Below, piece by piece: positions 1 to 7,868 of a stretch of 8,652 bases of DNA. Location of the stretch: contig JABDRA010000293.1 of the NCBI GenBank assembly GCA_013041995.1, positions 1 through 8,652 on the forward strand, in the 5' to 3' direction. The DNA is from Anderseniella sp. (GTDB taxonomy: Bacteria; Pseudomonadota; Alphaproteobacteria; Rhizobiales; Aestuariivirgaceae). The notes beneath the pieces are model-generated. The model ran no database searches and had not been told where the DNA came from. It saw only the letters and a list, made by a program, of their open reading frames with translations. Within the stretch, counting starts at the first letter, position 1. Each line of letters starts with the position of its first letter. Both the position numbers and the translations under genes were made by a program.

Positions 1-1
1 G

Positions 2-2299
2 ATCACTCATTCCACGTCGAGCTTCAGCCTCGGCAAATGCGTAGACTACAACATCGGGCTATATTCCGGCGCGCTCGAGGCCGAGACAGGTCAGGCCGTC
101 ACATGGCACGGCTGCGGCTCGTTCCGGCTGGCGTACACGCAAGACGAGATGGATTGGCTGCGCCACACCCTGTCTGTCGGTCGCACGCTGGGGTTCAACA
201 TCGAACTTGTGGGACCAGATCGGATCGCCGCCTTGCATCCATTCTATAATCTCGACGGTGTCATCGGTGCGCTGTACACACCTGATGACGGCCATGCCGA
301 TCCGTCAGGCGTGACCCAGGCCATGGCGGCAGGTGCCCGCAAGCTGGGCGCAAAAATCATCCGCCACTGCCGCGCCACCAACATTGTGCTATTGCCGTCC
401 GGTGAATGGAAAGTCTCCACCGAGCACGGCGACATTGTCTGTGAGCATGTGGTCAATGCAGGCGGCACCTATGCCCGGCAGATGGGGGAGTGGTCCGGCC
501 TGCAACTGCCGATGACCTCCATGACCCATCATTACCTGGTTACCGACACGGTGCCGGAATTCCTCGAGCTTGAAAACGAACTGCCGGTCATCCGCGACGA
601 CAAGCTGGTGTCCGGCTATATCCGCATGGAACAGAAGTCCGGCCTGATCGGGATCTATGAGAAGGAAAATCCGAACACGGTGTGGGAAGACCATTGCCCG
701 TGGGAAGCCGAGAACGAGCTGTTTGCCGCCGACTATGACCGCATCATGCCGTGGCTCGAAAACGCCATGGGCCGGATGCCGATCTTTGCCGAGCTGGGCA
801 TCAAGCGCGAAGTGCACGGCGCCATCTCGCATCCCCCAGACGGCAATCCGCTGATCGGCCCGGCGCCGGGTGTGAAGAACTACTGGTGTTGCTGCGGCAC
901 CCAGATCGGCATTGGCTGGGGTCCCGGCCTGTCGCGTGAACTGGCGCGCTGGATGGTGCATGGCGCAGCGGATATTTCCATGCGGGAATACGATCCGCGC
1001 CGCTTCGGCGCCTATGCCACGAAGGACTGGCAGGTGATCAAGGCAAAGGAAGATTATTGCCTGCGCCATGAAATCCCGTTCCCGCACTTCAACCGGCTCG
1101 ACGGGCGCCCGGTAAAACCCGGCTCGCTCTATGAAAAACTGAAGGCCAAGGGTGCGGTGTATGAAGAGGTCTATGGTCATGAGCGCCCGCGCTGGTTTGC
1201 AACGGGTGGCATTGAGCAGCTTGATTACTATTCGTTCCGTCGCACTGAAATCCATGACCTGCTGGCGGCGGAGGTGAAGGCAGTGCGCGAACGCGCCGGG
1301 ATCATGGACATCACGGGCTTCACCAAAGTGGAGGTTTCCGGCCCGGATGCGGAAGTCTTCCTCGACAGCCTGACACCCAACCGTCTGCCGAAGAAACCGG
1401 GCAGCATCGCGCTGACCCATCTGCTCAATCGCCGCGGCCGTATCGACATCGAACTGACCATTGTGCGGCTCGCCGAAGATCGCTTCTATCTGGTGTGTGC
1501 CGCCTTCTTCGAGCAGCGTCTGCTGGATCACCTGGCGCTGCATCAACGCGATGAAAACCTGCAGGTCATCAACCGGTCCGATGACTGGGCAGCCCTGTCG
1601 CTCAATGGTCCAAGGTCGCGCGATATCCTGTCAGCCTGCACCGATACCCCGTTGGACAATGCGGCCTTCCGCTGGATGTCGGCTCGTGAAATCCGGATCG
1701 CCGGTCACACAGTGTGGGCGTTCCGTATGTCCTACGCCGGAGAGCTTGGCTGGGAATTTCACGGGGACCGCGACGCCATGCCAGCCATCTATGACGCGCT
1801 TTGGCAGGCGGGCGAAGCTCACGGCATTGCCGACTATGGTTCCTTCGCCATGAACATTCTGCGTATGGAAAAAATGTTCAAAGGTGCTGGCGAACTGACC
1901 AATGAAGTCACGTTGCCGGAAGCCGGTGTCATGCGCTTTGTCAAAATGGACAGGCAGTTCTTCGGCCGGCAGCAGACGCAGGAAAGTCTTGATAAGCCGC
2001 TGCCCTGGGTATGCGCCTATGTCGCCATCGAACCGGATGGCATCTGGGACGGTAACGGCGGCGAGGCCGTGCTGCATGACGGTAAAGTTGTCGGTTCAAC
2101 GGCGTCGGTTGCCTACGGCCACACGGTCGGAAAGATTCTGGCGTTTGCTTATATCAAGCCGCATGCAGCCGAGCCTGGGACAATGCTTGAAGTGGTCATT
2201 GCCGGTGAACCGCGCACAGCTTGTGTACTGGGTGAACCAGCCTACGATCCGCAAAGTCTGCTACCTCGGACCGATGCCGTACTGGAGCCAGCCCAATGA
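2..2299 (+). CDS. FAD-dependent oxidoreductase fused to GcvT-type aminomethyltransferase domain (dimethylglycine/sarcosine dehydrogenase family), 5' partial
   Basis: This family oxidises N-methyl groups of small amines such as dimethylglycine or sarcosine on FAD and passes the one-carbon unit to tetrahydrofolate. The reading frame is open to the left edge. The first ATG inside it (149) is not the start, because the 49 codons before it encode family-typical sequence (EAETGQAV, GSFRLA). The visible part is 765 residues; related proteins are about 800-820, so the N-terminal GxGxxG FAD-binding segment and the usual covalent-FAD histidine region lie outside the window. Numbered from the first visible codon: DAO-fold oxidoreductase to about residue 330 (TPDDGHADP at 93-101, VVNAGG at 150-155, PDGNPLIGP near 279-287); the central linker domain with the family motif ERPRWF near 394-399; then the GcvT N and C domains from about 420 to the end (LRMEKMFKG, GYGHTVGK-like AYGHTVGK). 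The stop overlaps the next start as ATGA. The natural substrate is unknown, and operon context favours an N-methylated proline- or glycine-like compound. Confidence 0.93.
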   Translation: MTHSTSSFSLGKCVDYNIGLYSGALEAETGQAVTWHGCGSFRLAYTQDEMDWLRHTLSVGRTLGFNIELVGPDRIAALHPFYNLDGVIGALYTPDDGHADPSGVTQAMAAGARKLGAKIIRHCRATNIVLLPSGEWKVSTEHGDIVCEHVVNAGGTYARQMGEWSGLQLPMTSMTHHYLVTDTVPEFLELENELPVIRDDKLVSGYIRMEQKSGLIGIYEKENPNTVWEDHCPWEAENELFAADYDRIMPWLENAMGRMPIFAELGIKREVHGAISHPPDGNPLIGPAPGVKNYWCCCGTQIGIGWGPGLSRELARWMVHGAADISMREYDPRRFGAYATKDWQVIKAKEDYCLRHEIPFPHFNRLDGRPVKPGSLYEKLKAKGAVYEEVYGHERPRWFATGGIEQLDYYSFRRTEIHDLLAAEVKAVRERAGIMDITGFTKVEVSGPDAEVFLDSLTPNRLPKKPGSIALTHLLNRRGRIDIELTIVRLAEDRFYLVCAAFFEQRLLDHLALHQRDENLQVINRSDDWAALSLNGPRSRDILSACTDTPLDNAAFRWMSAREIRIAGHTVWAFRMSYAGELGWEFHGDRDAMPAIYDALWQAGEAHGIADYGSFAMNILRMEKMFKGAGELTNEVTLPEAGVMRFVKMDRQFFGRQQTQESLDKPLPWVCAYVAIEPDGIWDGNGGEAVLHDGKVVGSTASVAYGHTVGKILAFAYIKPHAAEPGTMLEVVIAGEPRTACVLGEPAYDPQSLLPRTDAVLEPAQ

Positions 2300-3381
2300 C
2301 CATTCCTGACAAGATGAAGGCTTTCGTGCTCACCGGGCATGGTGACATGGACAAGCTCGTCTATCATACCGACTGGCCGGTGCCGGTTGCAGGCAAAGGC
2401 GAAGTACTCATCAAGGTCAATGCCTGCGGGCTCAACAACACCGATGTGAACACCCGCACGGCTTGGTACTCCAAGGGCGTCAGCGAAAACACCACCGGCG
2501 GCGCTTTCGACAGCGCCGACGATGATGATGCCACATGGGGTGGAGCACCGATTACCTTCCCGCGAATTCAGGGCGCTGATGTGTGTGGCACGGTTGTCGC
2601 CGGACCGGACAGTCTGATGGGCAGGCGAGTGCTGATCGAGACCTGGATGCGCGACTGGAACGACCCGCTCAACATGGCCAAAACCGGATATTTCGGCTCC
2701 GAATGCGATGGCGGGTTTGCCGAATATGTGAAGATTGACCAGCGCAATGTTCACGCCATTGACAGCACTCTTTCCGATGCGGAGCTGGCGACCTTCGCCA
2801 CGTCCTGGGTTACGGCGGAAAACATGCTCAATCGCGCCAACGTAACTGATGGCGATATTGTTCTCATCCCCGGCGCGTCCGGCGGAGTCGGTTCGGCCCT
2901 TATCCAGCTTGCCAACCGGCGCGGGGCGACAACCATCGCCATGGCCAGCAGGTCCAAGCATGATGCAGTAGCCGGGTTTGAACCCGATGCCATATTGGAG
3001 CGCGCGCCGGATAACCTGAAAAAGGGGCTCAGGCAGGTCATTGGCCGCGACACCGTTAGCGTCGTGGCCGATGTCGTTGGCGGCGATTATTGGCCTCAGC
3101 TGATTGACGTGCTCGACCGGGGCGGGCGCTACACCTGTGCAGGCGCCATAGCCGGACCGATGGTTGAATTGGATCTTAGAACCTTCTATCTGCGCGACCT
3201 GACCTTTACCGGCGCAACTATCGTACCGCCCGGCTTGTTTGCCGATCTGGTCGGCTACATCGAGCGCGGCGAAGTGAAATCGGCGCTTGCCGCAACCTAT
3301 CCGCTGGAGCGGCTTCACGACGCCCAGAGGGTCTTCATCGACAAAAAGCACACCGGCAACATCGTGGTGACCATGACATGA
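2296..3381 (+). CDS. Zinc-independent medium-chain dehydrogenase/reductase (quinone oxidoreductase-like)
   Basis: A 361-residue cytosolic NAD(P)-dependent oxidoreductase of the MDR superfamily. The GroES-like domain spans about residues 34-150 (GEVLIKVNACGLNNTD), and the Rossmann domain carries the nucleotide motif GASGGVGSALIQLA at 193-206. SRSK at 218-221, just after the second strand, suggests an NADP(H) preference; this is an inference. The ligand position of zinc alcohol dehydrogenases is Asn in NNTD, and the four-cysteine structural zinc lobe is absent, so it should be a zinc-less member. An Asp-rich insertion (residues 71-82, with DDDD) lies where substrate-binding loops occur. The start at 2296 overlaps the previous stop by 4 bp and has GGAG at 2284-2287. 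Met7 (2314) would give the family-typical MKAFVLTGHG beginning but has no Shine-Dalgarno. Role in the pathway is unassigned: reduction of an enoyl or carbonyl intermediate, or oxidation of an alcohol, would both fit. Confidence 0.9.
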   Translation: MTIPDKMKAFVLTGHGDMDKLVYHTDWPVPVAGKGEVLIKVNACGLNNTDVNTRTAWYSKGVSENTTGGAFDSADDDDATWGGAPITFPRIQGADVCGTVVAGPDSLMGRRVLIETWMRDWNDPLNMAKTGYFGSECDGGFAEYVKIDQRNVHAIDSTLSDAELATFATSWVTAENMLNRANVTDGDIVLIPGASGGVGSALIQLANRRGATTIAMASRSKHDAVAGFEPDAILERAPDNLKKGLRQVIGRDTVSVVADVVGGDYWPQLIDVLDRGGRYTCAGAIAGPMVELDLRTFYLRDLTFTGATIVPPGLFADLVGYIERGEVKSALAATYPLERLHDAQRVFIDKKHTGNIVVTMT

Positions 3382-4484
3382 AGATCACCCGCATTTCCGT
3401 CTACCGGAAGGACCTGCCGCTGGCAGATCCGTACTGGCTGTCCGGGGGCCGGCTCAAGTTCGAGGTGCTTGATGCTACTTTCGTCAAGCTGGAAACCGAC
3501 GCCGGTCTGACCGGCTGGGGTGAGGGTACGCCCTGGGGACACACCTATGTGCCGGCGCACGGGCCCGGCATCCGTGCCGGGATGGAGACCATGGCGCCGG
3601 TCATCCTGGGTCAGGACCCGCGCAAGGTGGAACTGGTTGAAAGGGCCATGGACCTGTGCCTGCCCGGCCATCTTTATGCCAAGGCACCGGTTGACCTGGC
3701 CTGCTGGGATATCATGGGCAAGGCGTGCGGCCTGCCGATTGCGGATCTGCTGGGCGGCAAGCGTGACACCGGCACACCGGCTGCTTCATCGGTGTCATCG
3801 GGTGATCCGGATTACATGATGGGCATTATCAACAGCTATCGCGAGCAGGGCTATGTGGCGCATTCGGCCAAGGTCGGTGGCAATGTCGACGCAGACATTG
3901 AGCGCATCCGCCATATCGAGGCAAACCGCAAACCCGGTGAAATTATCCTTTATGACGTCAACCGGGCCTGGACACGGCGCGAAGCCAGCATCGTCATGAA
4001 CGCGGTTGCCGACCTTGGTGTGACGTTTGAACAGCCCGGTGAAACCCTCGACGACATTGCCGAAATCCGCAAGGTGACCACGTCACCGATCAGCGTCGAT
4101 GAAACCCTGGTGACGCTGCAGGATGCCTGCCGCATTGCGCGCGATGGCATCGCCGATGTCTTCGGCATCAAGCTCAACCGCGTCGGCGGCCTGACCAAGG
4201 CCCGGCGCATGCGCGACGTGGCGCTGGCCCACGGCATCCAGATGTTCGTGATGGCCACCGGCGGGTCGGTGATGGCCGATACCGAGGCGGCCCATCTGGC
4301 GCAGTCAATCCCGCAAGAGTTCATCCGCGCCTCCTGGTCGTGCCAGGACATGCTGACGGTGGATGTGGCCCCGGGCCGGGGCTGCCGCACCGTGAACGGT
4401 ATTCTGACAGTCGACGACACGCCCGGACTCGGCTGCGAGCCGGACGAGGCCACCCTCGGCGGTCCGGTGGCTGTATATGAGTAA
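3378..4484 (+). CDS. Mandelate racemase/muconate lactonizing enzyme family protein (enolase superfamily), paralog 1
   Basis: A 368-residue enolase-superfamily enzyme. Members abstract the proton alpha to a carboxylate using a Mg2+-stabilised enolate and then racemise, eliminate water or cycloisomerise. The N-terminal capping domain is about residues 1-125, followed by the (beta/alpha)7-beta barrel. Visible catalytic set: Lys165 (SAKVGG) and Lys265 (GIKLNRVGG) on opposite faces, and metal ligands Asp193 (YDVN), Glu218 (FEQP) and Asp241 (SVDE). This two-lysine layout matches 4-hydroxyproline betaine epimerase (HpbD) and cis-3-hydroxyproline dehydratase, so racemase/epimerase or syn-dehydratase chemistry is likely. 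Unlike its neighbour, the eighth-strand segment reads MATGGSVMAD (292-301) in place of an acidic EDTW motif, so substrate or reaction probably differs. The start overlaps the previous stop as ATGA, with GGTGA at 3366-3370. Family assignment is certain; specific function is not. Confidence 0.92.
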   Translation: MKITRISVYRKDLPLADPYWLSGGRLKFEVLDATFVKLETDAGLTGWGEGTPWGHTYVPAHGPGIRAGMETMAPVILGQDPRKVELVERAMDLCLPGHLYAKAPVDLACWDIMGKACGLPIADLLGGKRDTGTPAASSVSSGDPDYMMGIINSYREQGYVAHSAKVGGNVDADIERIRHIEANRKPGEIILYDVNRAWTRREASIVMNAVADLGVTFEQPGETLDDIAEIRKVTTSPISVDETLVTLQDACRIARDGIADVFGIKLNRVGGLTKARRMRDVALAHGIQMFVMATGGSVMADTEAAHLAQSIPQEFIRASWSCQDMLTVDVAPGRGCRTVNGILTVDDTPGLGCEPDEATLGGPVAVYE

Positions 4485-4490
4485 GGCGCC

Positions 4491-5594
4491 ATGAAGATAA
4501 CCGCCATCACGGTCTGGCTTGTGCCACTGACCAGCCATGAGACCTATTACATGGCCGACGGCAAGACCTGTGACACGGTGGAAACCGCCGTGGTGCGGCT
4601 TGAAACCGATAGCGGGCGTTCAGGCTGGGGAGAGGTGTGTCCGATCCCGCACTACCTGCCGGCTTATGCACGCGGCGTTGCCCCGGCGCTGGAGGAAATG
4701 GCACCGGTGCTGCTGGGCGCCGACCCGGTCGGACCGGAAGCGCTCATGGACCGGCTTGATCAGTTCCTGCACGGTCATGGCTACGCCAAGTCTGCCATCG
4801 ACACCGCACTGTGGGACCTGACCGCACAGGCAGCGGGCCTGCCGCTTTACAGCCTGCTGGGCGGCAGGCGGCAACAGACCATGCCGCTTTATCACTCCAT
4901 AACCTGCGTGGCCCCTGACGAGATGGCCCGCATGGCGCGCGAGGCTTACGCCACGGGCATCCGGCAGTTCCAGGCCAAGCTGGGCGCAGATGCCGACTGG
5001 CGCGCCGATGTCGAGCGCCTGACAAAAGTACGTGAAACCGTCGGTGACGGACCGCTGGTCTATGGCGACTGGAATTGTGGTGCTTCGTGCCTCGATGCAA
5101 CCCGGGTCGGCCGCGCCGTTGCCCATCTCGACATTATGCTTGAACAACCGTGCCGGACCCTTGCAGAGTGTGCGGCGGTTCGCAGTGCTACCGGACTGCC
5201 CATGAAAATGGATGAATGTGCCCACGATACTGCATCGCTGCTGAGGGCTCATGAGCTGGGCTGCATGGATGCCGTGGCGCTGAAACTGTCCAAGTTCGGC
5301 GGCCTGAGCGCCATGCGCAGGGCGCGCGACCTGTGCCTGCACCTGGGGGCGAAGATGTGTGTCGAAGACACCTGGGAATCGGATGTCACAACAGCGGCGG
5401 CGCTGCATCTAGGTGTATCGACCAACCCGGGCAGCTTGATGAATGTGTGTGATCTGTCAGGCTATGTATCGCCACGGCTGGACGAAACTGCCCCGGTGCG
5501 AAAGGATGGCCGTATCGCGCTGCCTGAAGGTATCGGCCTCGGAGTGGCACCTGATCCGGACCGGCTTGGCAAGCCTGTCGCGGTTTTGAACTAG
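4491..5594 (+). CDS. Mandelate racemase/muconate lactonizing enzyme family protein (enolase superfamily), paralog 2, HpbD-like
   Basis: A 367-residue enolase-superfamily enzyme starting 6 bp after paralog 1. Catalytic residues are Lys163 (FQAKLG) and Lys265 (ALKLSKFGG); metal ligands are Asp193 (YGDWN), Glu218 (LEQPC) and Asp241 (KMDEC). The lysine numbering coincides with what I recall for 4R-hydroxyproline betaine 2-epimerase HpbD (Lys163/Lys265), and the QxK, LEQPC and eighth-strand EDTWESD (292-298) motifs resemble HpbD (DDAWGGD). It is thus the better HpbD-like candidate of the pair: an epimerase or dehydratase acting on a cyclic amino acid or betaine. N-terminal capping-domain motifs GWGE (46-49) and the GHGYAKSAIDTALWD block are typical of the family. 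The Shine-Dalgarno is weak (AAGG at 4483-4486, only 4 nt from the ATG), which suggests translational coupling to paralog 1. Other amino-acid or sugar-acid specificities of the superfamily cannot be excluded. Confidence 0.92.
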   Translation: MKITAITVWLVPLTSHETYYMADGKTCDTVETAVVRLETDSGRSGWGEVCPIPHYLPAYARGVAPALEEMAPVLLGADPVGPEALMDRLDQFLHGHGYAKSAIDTALWDLTAQAAGLPLYSLLGGRRQQTMPLYHSITCVAPDEMARMAREAYATGIRQFQAKLGADADWRADVERLTKVRETVGDGPLVYGDWNCGASCLDATRVGRAVAHLDIMLEQPCRTLAECAAVRSATGLPMKMDECAHDTASLLRAHELGCMDAVALKLSKFGGLSAMRRARDLCLHLGAKMCVEDTWESDVTTAAALHLGVSTNPGSLMNVCDLSGYVSPRLDETAPVRKDGRIALPEGIGLGVAPDPDRLGKPVAVLN

Positions 5595-5604
5595 GAGTAT
5601 CATC

Positions 5605-6870
5605 ATGAAGTCGCAATCAGGCTGGATTGACCGCGCAAATGCCGTGTTGCCCGCAGGCGGGTTTGGTAATTTCGATCCCGGCATCATCATTCGTGAAGGC
5701 AAGGGCTCCAGGGTCTGGGATGAGGACGGCAATGAATATGTCGATTACCTGATCGGCTCAGGTCCCATGCTGCTCGGCCACGGTCACCCGGAAGTGCTCG
5801 ATGCAGTCCAGGAGCAATTGCCGAAAGGCCTGACATTCTTTGCCAACAATGCCGCCGGTATCGAACTGGCGGAGCAGATCTGCGATGCCATGGCGTGCGG
5901 CGAGCAGGTCCGCTACGTGACGTCGGGCGGTGAGGCCGACATGTACGCCATGCGGCTGGCGCGTGCGTTTACGGGCCGTGACAAGATCATGAAATTCGAA
6001 GGCGGTTATCACGGCATGTCGGCTGAAGCCCAGATGAGCCTGGCTCCGGACAAGCTCACCAATTTCCCGGTTGCCGTGCCGGACTCCGCCGGTATTCCGT
6101 CAGGCGTGCGCGATGAAATGCTGGTGGCGCCGTTCAACGACATCGAGTTCGCCCGCTCACTGATTGCCGAGCATGGCCAGGAAATTGCGGGCATCATTGT
6201 TGAACCGCTGCAAAGGGTCATTCCGCCGGCACCGGGTTTTCTGCAGGCGCTGCGCGAGGAATGCGACAAGTACGGCATTGTGCTGGTGTTCGACGAGATC
6301 GTGACCGGTTTCCGCTTTGCCTATGGTGGTGCGCAGGAGCTGTACGGCGTTACGCCGGATGTGTGCACGCTCGGCAAGATCATCGGTGGCGGGTTCCCGC
6401 TGGCGGCCATTGCCGGCAAGGCCGACATTATGGCGCACTTCGACAAGGCCAAGGTCGGTGCCGACGGTTTCCTGATGCAGCTGGGCACGTTGAGCGGTAA
6501 CCCGATCGCGGCGGTCGCCGGCATGAAGACCATGGAAATCCTGCGCCGGCCCGGTCAGTACGACAAGCTGCGTGGGCTGGGCAAGACCCTGATGAACGCC
6601 ATCTCCGAGCATCTTGGCAAGGCCGGGTTCGATCACCAGATCGTCGGTGATCCGACCCTGTTTGATGTGTTGTTCACATCGGGAAAGATCAATGACTATC
6701 GCGATGTCTACAAGGCCGATGCCGCCCGCAACCTGCGTTTCAACAAGCTGTTGCGCGAAAAGGGCATCTTCAAGTCACCCGGCAAGCTCTATCCGTGCCT
6801 GGCACTGACCGATGCGGATATCGAGCAGACCGTTGACGCGATTTCATACGCAGCGGGTAAGCTGGATTAG
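5605..6870 (+). CDS. Class III PLP-dependent aminotransferase (glutamate-1-semialdehyde aminomutase-like)
   Basis: A 421-residue fold-type I PLP enzyme, last gene of the catabolic operon. PLP-binding features: Asp230 in VFDEIVTGFR for the pyridine nitrogen, Lys258 in LGKIIGGGFP for the Schiff base, GYHGM at 134-138, and GTLSGNP at 294-300. Overall layout resembles HemL (glutamate-1-semialdehyde 2,1-aminomutase), but the phosphate-cup motif reads SGGEADMYAMRLAR (107-120) where HemL has SGTEATM-type sequence. Given the location in a catabolic cluster, a housekeeping heme role is unlikely. It probably moves or removes an amino group on a pathway intermediate, as a transaminase, aminomutase or racemase (inference). 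The RBS AGGAG (5593-5597) overlaps the preceding TAG stop (5592-5594), and the ATG follows 7 nt later; this is the clearest ribosome binding site in the operon. The C-terminus appears complete. Confidence 0.92.
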   Translation: MKSQSGWIDRANAVLPAGGFGNFDPGIIIREGKGSRVWDEDGNEYVDYLIGSGPMLLGHGHPEVLDAVQEQLPKGLTFFANNAAGIELAEQICDAMACGEQVRYVTSGGEADMYAMRLARAFTGRDKIMKFEGGYHGMSAEAQMSLAPDKLTNFPVAVPDSAGIPSGVRDEMLVAPFNDIEFARSLIAEHGQEIAGIIVEPLQRVIPPAPGFLQALREECDKYGIVLVFDEIVTGFRFAYGGAQELYGVTPDVCTLGKIIGGGFPLAAIAGKADIMAHFDKAKVGADGFLMQLGTLSGNPIAAVAGMKTMEILRRPGQYDKLRGLGKTLMNAISEHLGKAGFDHQIVGDPTLFDVLFTSGKINDYRDVYKADAARNLRFNKLLREKGIFKSPGKLYPCLALTDADIEQTVDAISYAAGKLD

Positions 6871-6871
6871 G

Positions 6872-7054
6872 CAGCGGATACTCCGGTGGGTAGCGGACCA
6901 GGCCGATCGGCGGGTGATGTATCGCCTGTTCCGGCTTTGGACATTTGTGCACGGCGCCGCATCGCTGCTGATCGATGAGGAATATGCCAAGGTTGCCCCT
7001 GAACTGGATGTCGAAGCGCTGATAACCGACACCACGCCGTCGCTGCTCAGATAA
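6872..7054 (+). pseudogene. C-terminal remnant of a TetR-family regulator (lacks DNA-binding domain)
   Basis: Right after the aminotransferase stop, frame 2 encodes 60 residues that look like the end of a TetR/AcrR regulator of the WHG type: FRLWTFVHGAASLLIDE, with the W-x-x-V-H-G signature, then a short C-terminal helix and a TAA at 7052-7054. No helix-turn-helix domain is found upstream in any frame, because the space is occupied by the intact aminotransferase. The piece is therefore most simply a 5'-truncated gene left by a deletion or rearrangement. An ATG at 6917 could give a 45-residue peptide, but it has no clear Shine-Dalgarno. The end overlaps the convergent acetyltransferase stop by 8 bp. 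The family call rests on motif recognition only, without an alignment. Confidence 0.5.
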
Positions 7055-7865
7055 TGCCGTCCTTGCGGTTTTGCCTGTCAATCCAGTCGGTGGCGAATGT
7101 CACCAGCGGGCCATAATCGGTAAGCCTGCTATGTGCATTGCCGATCTTGCCGGTGATCACGGCACCAGTTTCCTCCCAGGCCTTGCCGGCCGGTACGAAG
7201 AGACGCCCCAGATCATCTTCCACATCAGGCGCCTTTATCCAGGTTCCCTCTTCACCATGCCTGATATCACGCAGAATGGTGCGGCGGTGGGTGGCAACAC
7301 TCTCAGCGGCATGCAATGCCGAGCACCGGTCCCAGCCGACGCCGATCAGCAGGATCTTCATGGCTCGCCGCTCTCGCAGCCGTCCCCAAGGGGTTTCGGG
7401 GCCGGTCGCCCAGTCAAACGGATCATGTTCGGCTGCCAGTTCAGCCGCCTCGGGGCCCAGCAACAAGACGGAACTTGTGGGGTGGTTACTTCTGACAACG
7501 CCGGGCCAGCTTCTGAAAGCTTCCGGAACCGCCCCGTTCTGCCGTACATCAGAGCGCTCTGGATCAAAGCCCAGGACCTGGGACCGGACATGCAGATGCT
7601 CTTCTTCGGACAGGCTGGTGTCAATGAGGGTGGTGGGATCATAGGCGTCGTTGCTGAAACCCGGCATGCCGATCAGTCCGTGATCGCCAACGGCCGCGAT
7701 CAATGCCTCAATCAGGCCCCTCGGGCCACCAATGACACGTCCGACCTGCCCGAGTGCCGTATGCACGAAAACACCGTCGCCATGCCGGATACCCAGCGCC
7801 GATAATTGCGCTACCAGGTCGTCCTTGCCAATGAACCTTGTATCGGCCCCCTGCGCGCTCGGCAT
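7047..7865 (-). CDS. AAC(3)-family N-acetyltransferase (aminoglycoside 3-N-acetyltransferase-like)
   Basis: A 272-residue cytosolic protein of the Antibiotic_NAT (AAC(3)) family, whose members transfer an acetyl or acyl group from CoA to an amine. Family landmarks in order: VHTALGQVGRVIGGPRGLIEA (34-54; family form HsSlxxxGxvxGG), IGMPGFS (65-71), RSNHPTSS with His128 (125-132), the ATGPETPWGRL segment (153-163), and LLIGVGWDRCSALHAAE with His185 and Glu187 (172-188). The length matches the family (about 260-290). Many environmental homologues have no demonstrated antibiotic activity, so resistance should not be assumed. The ATG at 7865 has AGGAGT (7871-7876, complement) 5 nt upstream, overlapping the stop of the membrane-protein gene. 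The two are presumably co-transcribed and translationally coupled. It is convergent to the catabolic operon, so it is probably unrelated to that pathway. Confidence 0.88.
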   Translation of the reverse strand: MPSAQGADTRFIGKDDLVAQLSALGIRHGDGVFVHTALGQVGRVIGGPRGLIEALIAAVGDHGLIGMPGFSNDAYDPTTLIDTSLSEEEHLHVRSQVLGFDPERSDVRQNGAVPEAFRSWPGVVRSNHPTSSVLLLGPEAAELAAEHDPFDWATGPETPWGRLRERRAMKILLIGVGWDRCSALHAAESVATHRRTILRDIRHGEEGTWIKAPDVEDDLGRLFVPAGKAWEETGAVITGKIGNAHSRLTDYGPLVTFATDWIDRQNRKDGII

Positions 7866-7868
7866 GGT

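Noticed and set aside
389..1546. 385-residue minus-strand open frame
   Set aside because: It lies entirely opposite the FAD/GcvT enzyme, which has clear family motifs. Long antisense frames are common in GC-rich coding DNA.
2242..3351. 369-residue minus-strand open frame
   Set aside because: It is antisense to the MDR dehydrogenase, with no recognisable domain and no ribosome binding site context.
4620..5408. 262-residue minus-strand open frame
   Set aside because: It is antisense to the second enolase-superfamily gene, and the peptide has no family resemblance.
6850..6880. Near direct repeat GCAGCGGGTA / GCAGCGGATA spanning the aminotransferase stop
   Set aside because: It is only 10 bp with one mismatch, half of it inside coding sequence, and is likely chance in GC-rich DNA.
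7071..7805. 244-residue plus-strand open frame
   Set aside because: It is a shadow of the AAC(3)-family gene, whose motifs, RBS and coupling on the minus strand are convincing.
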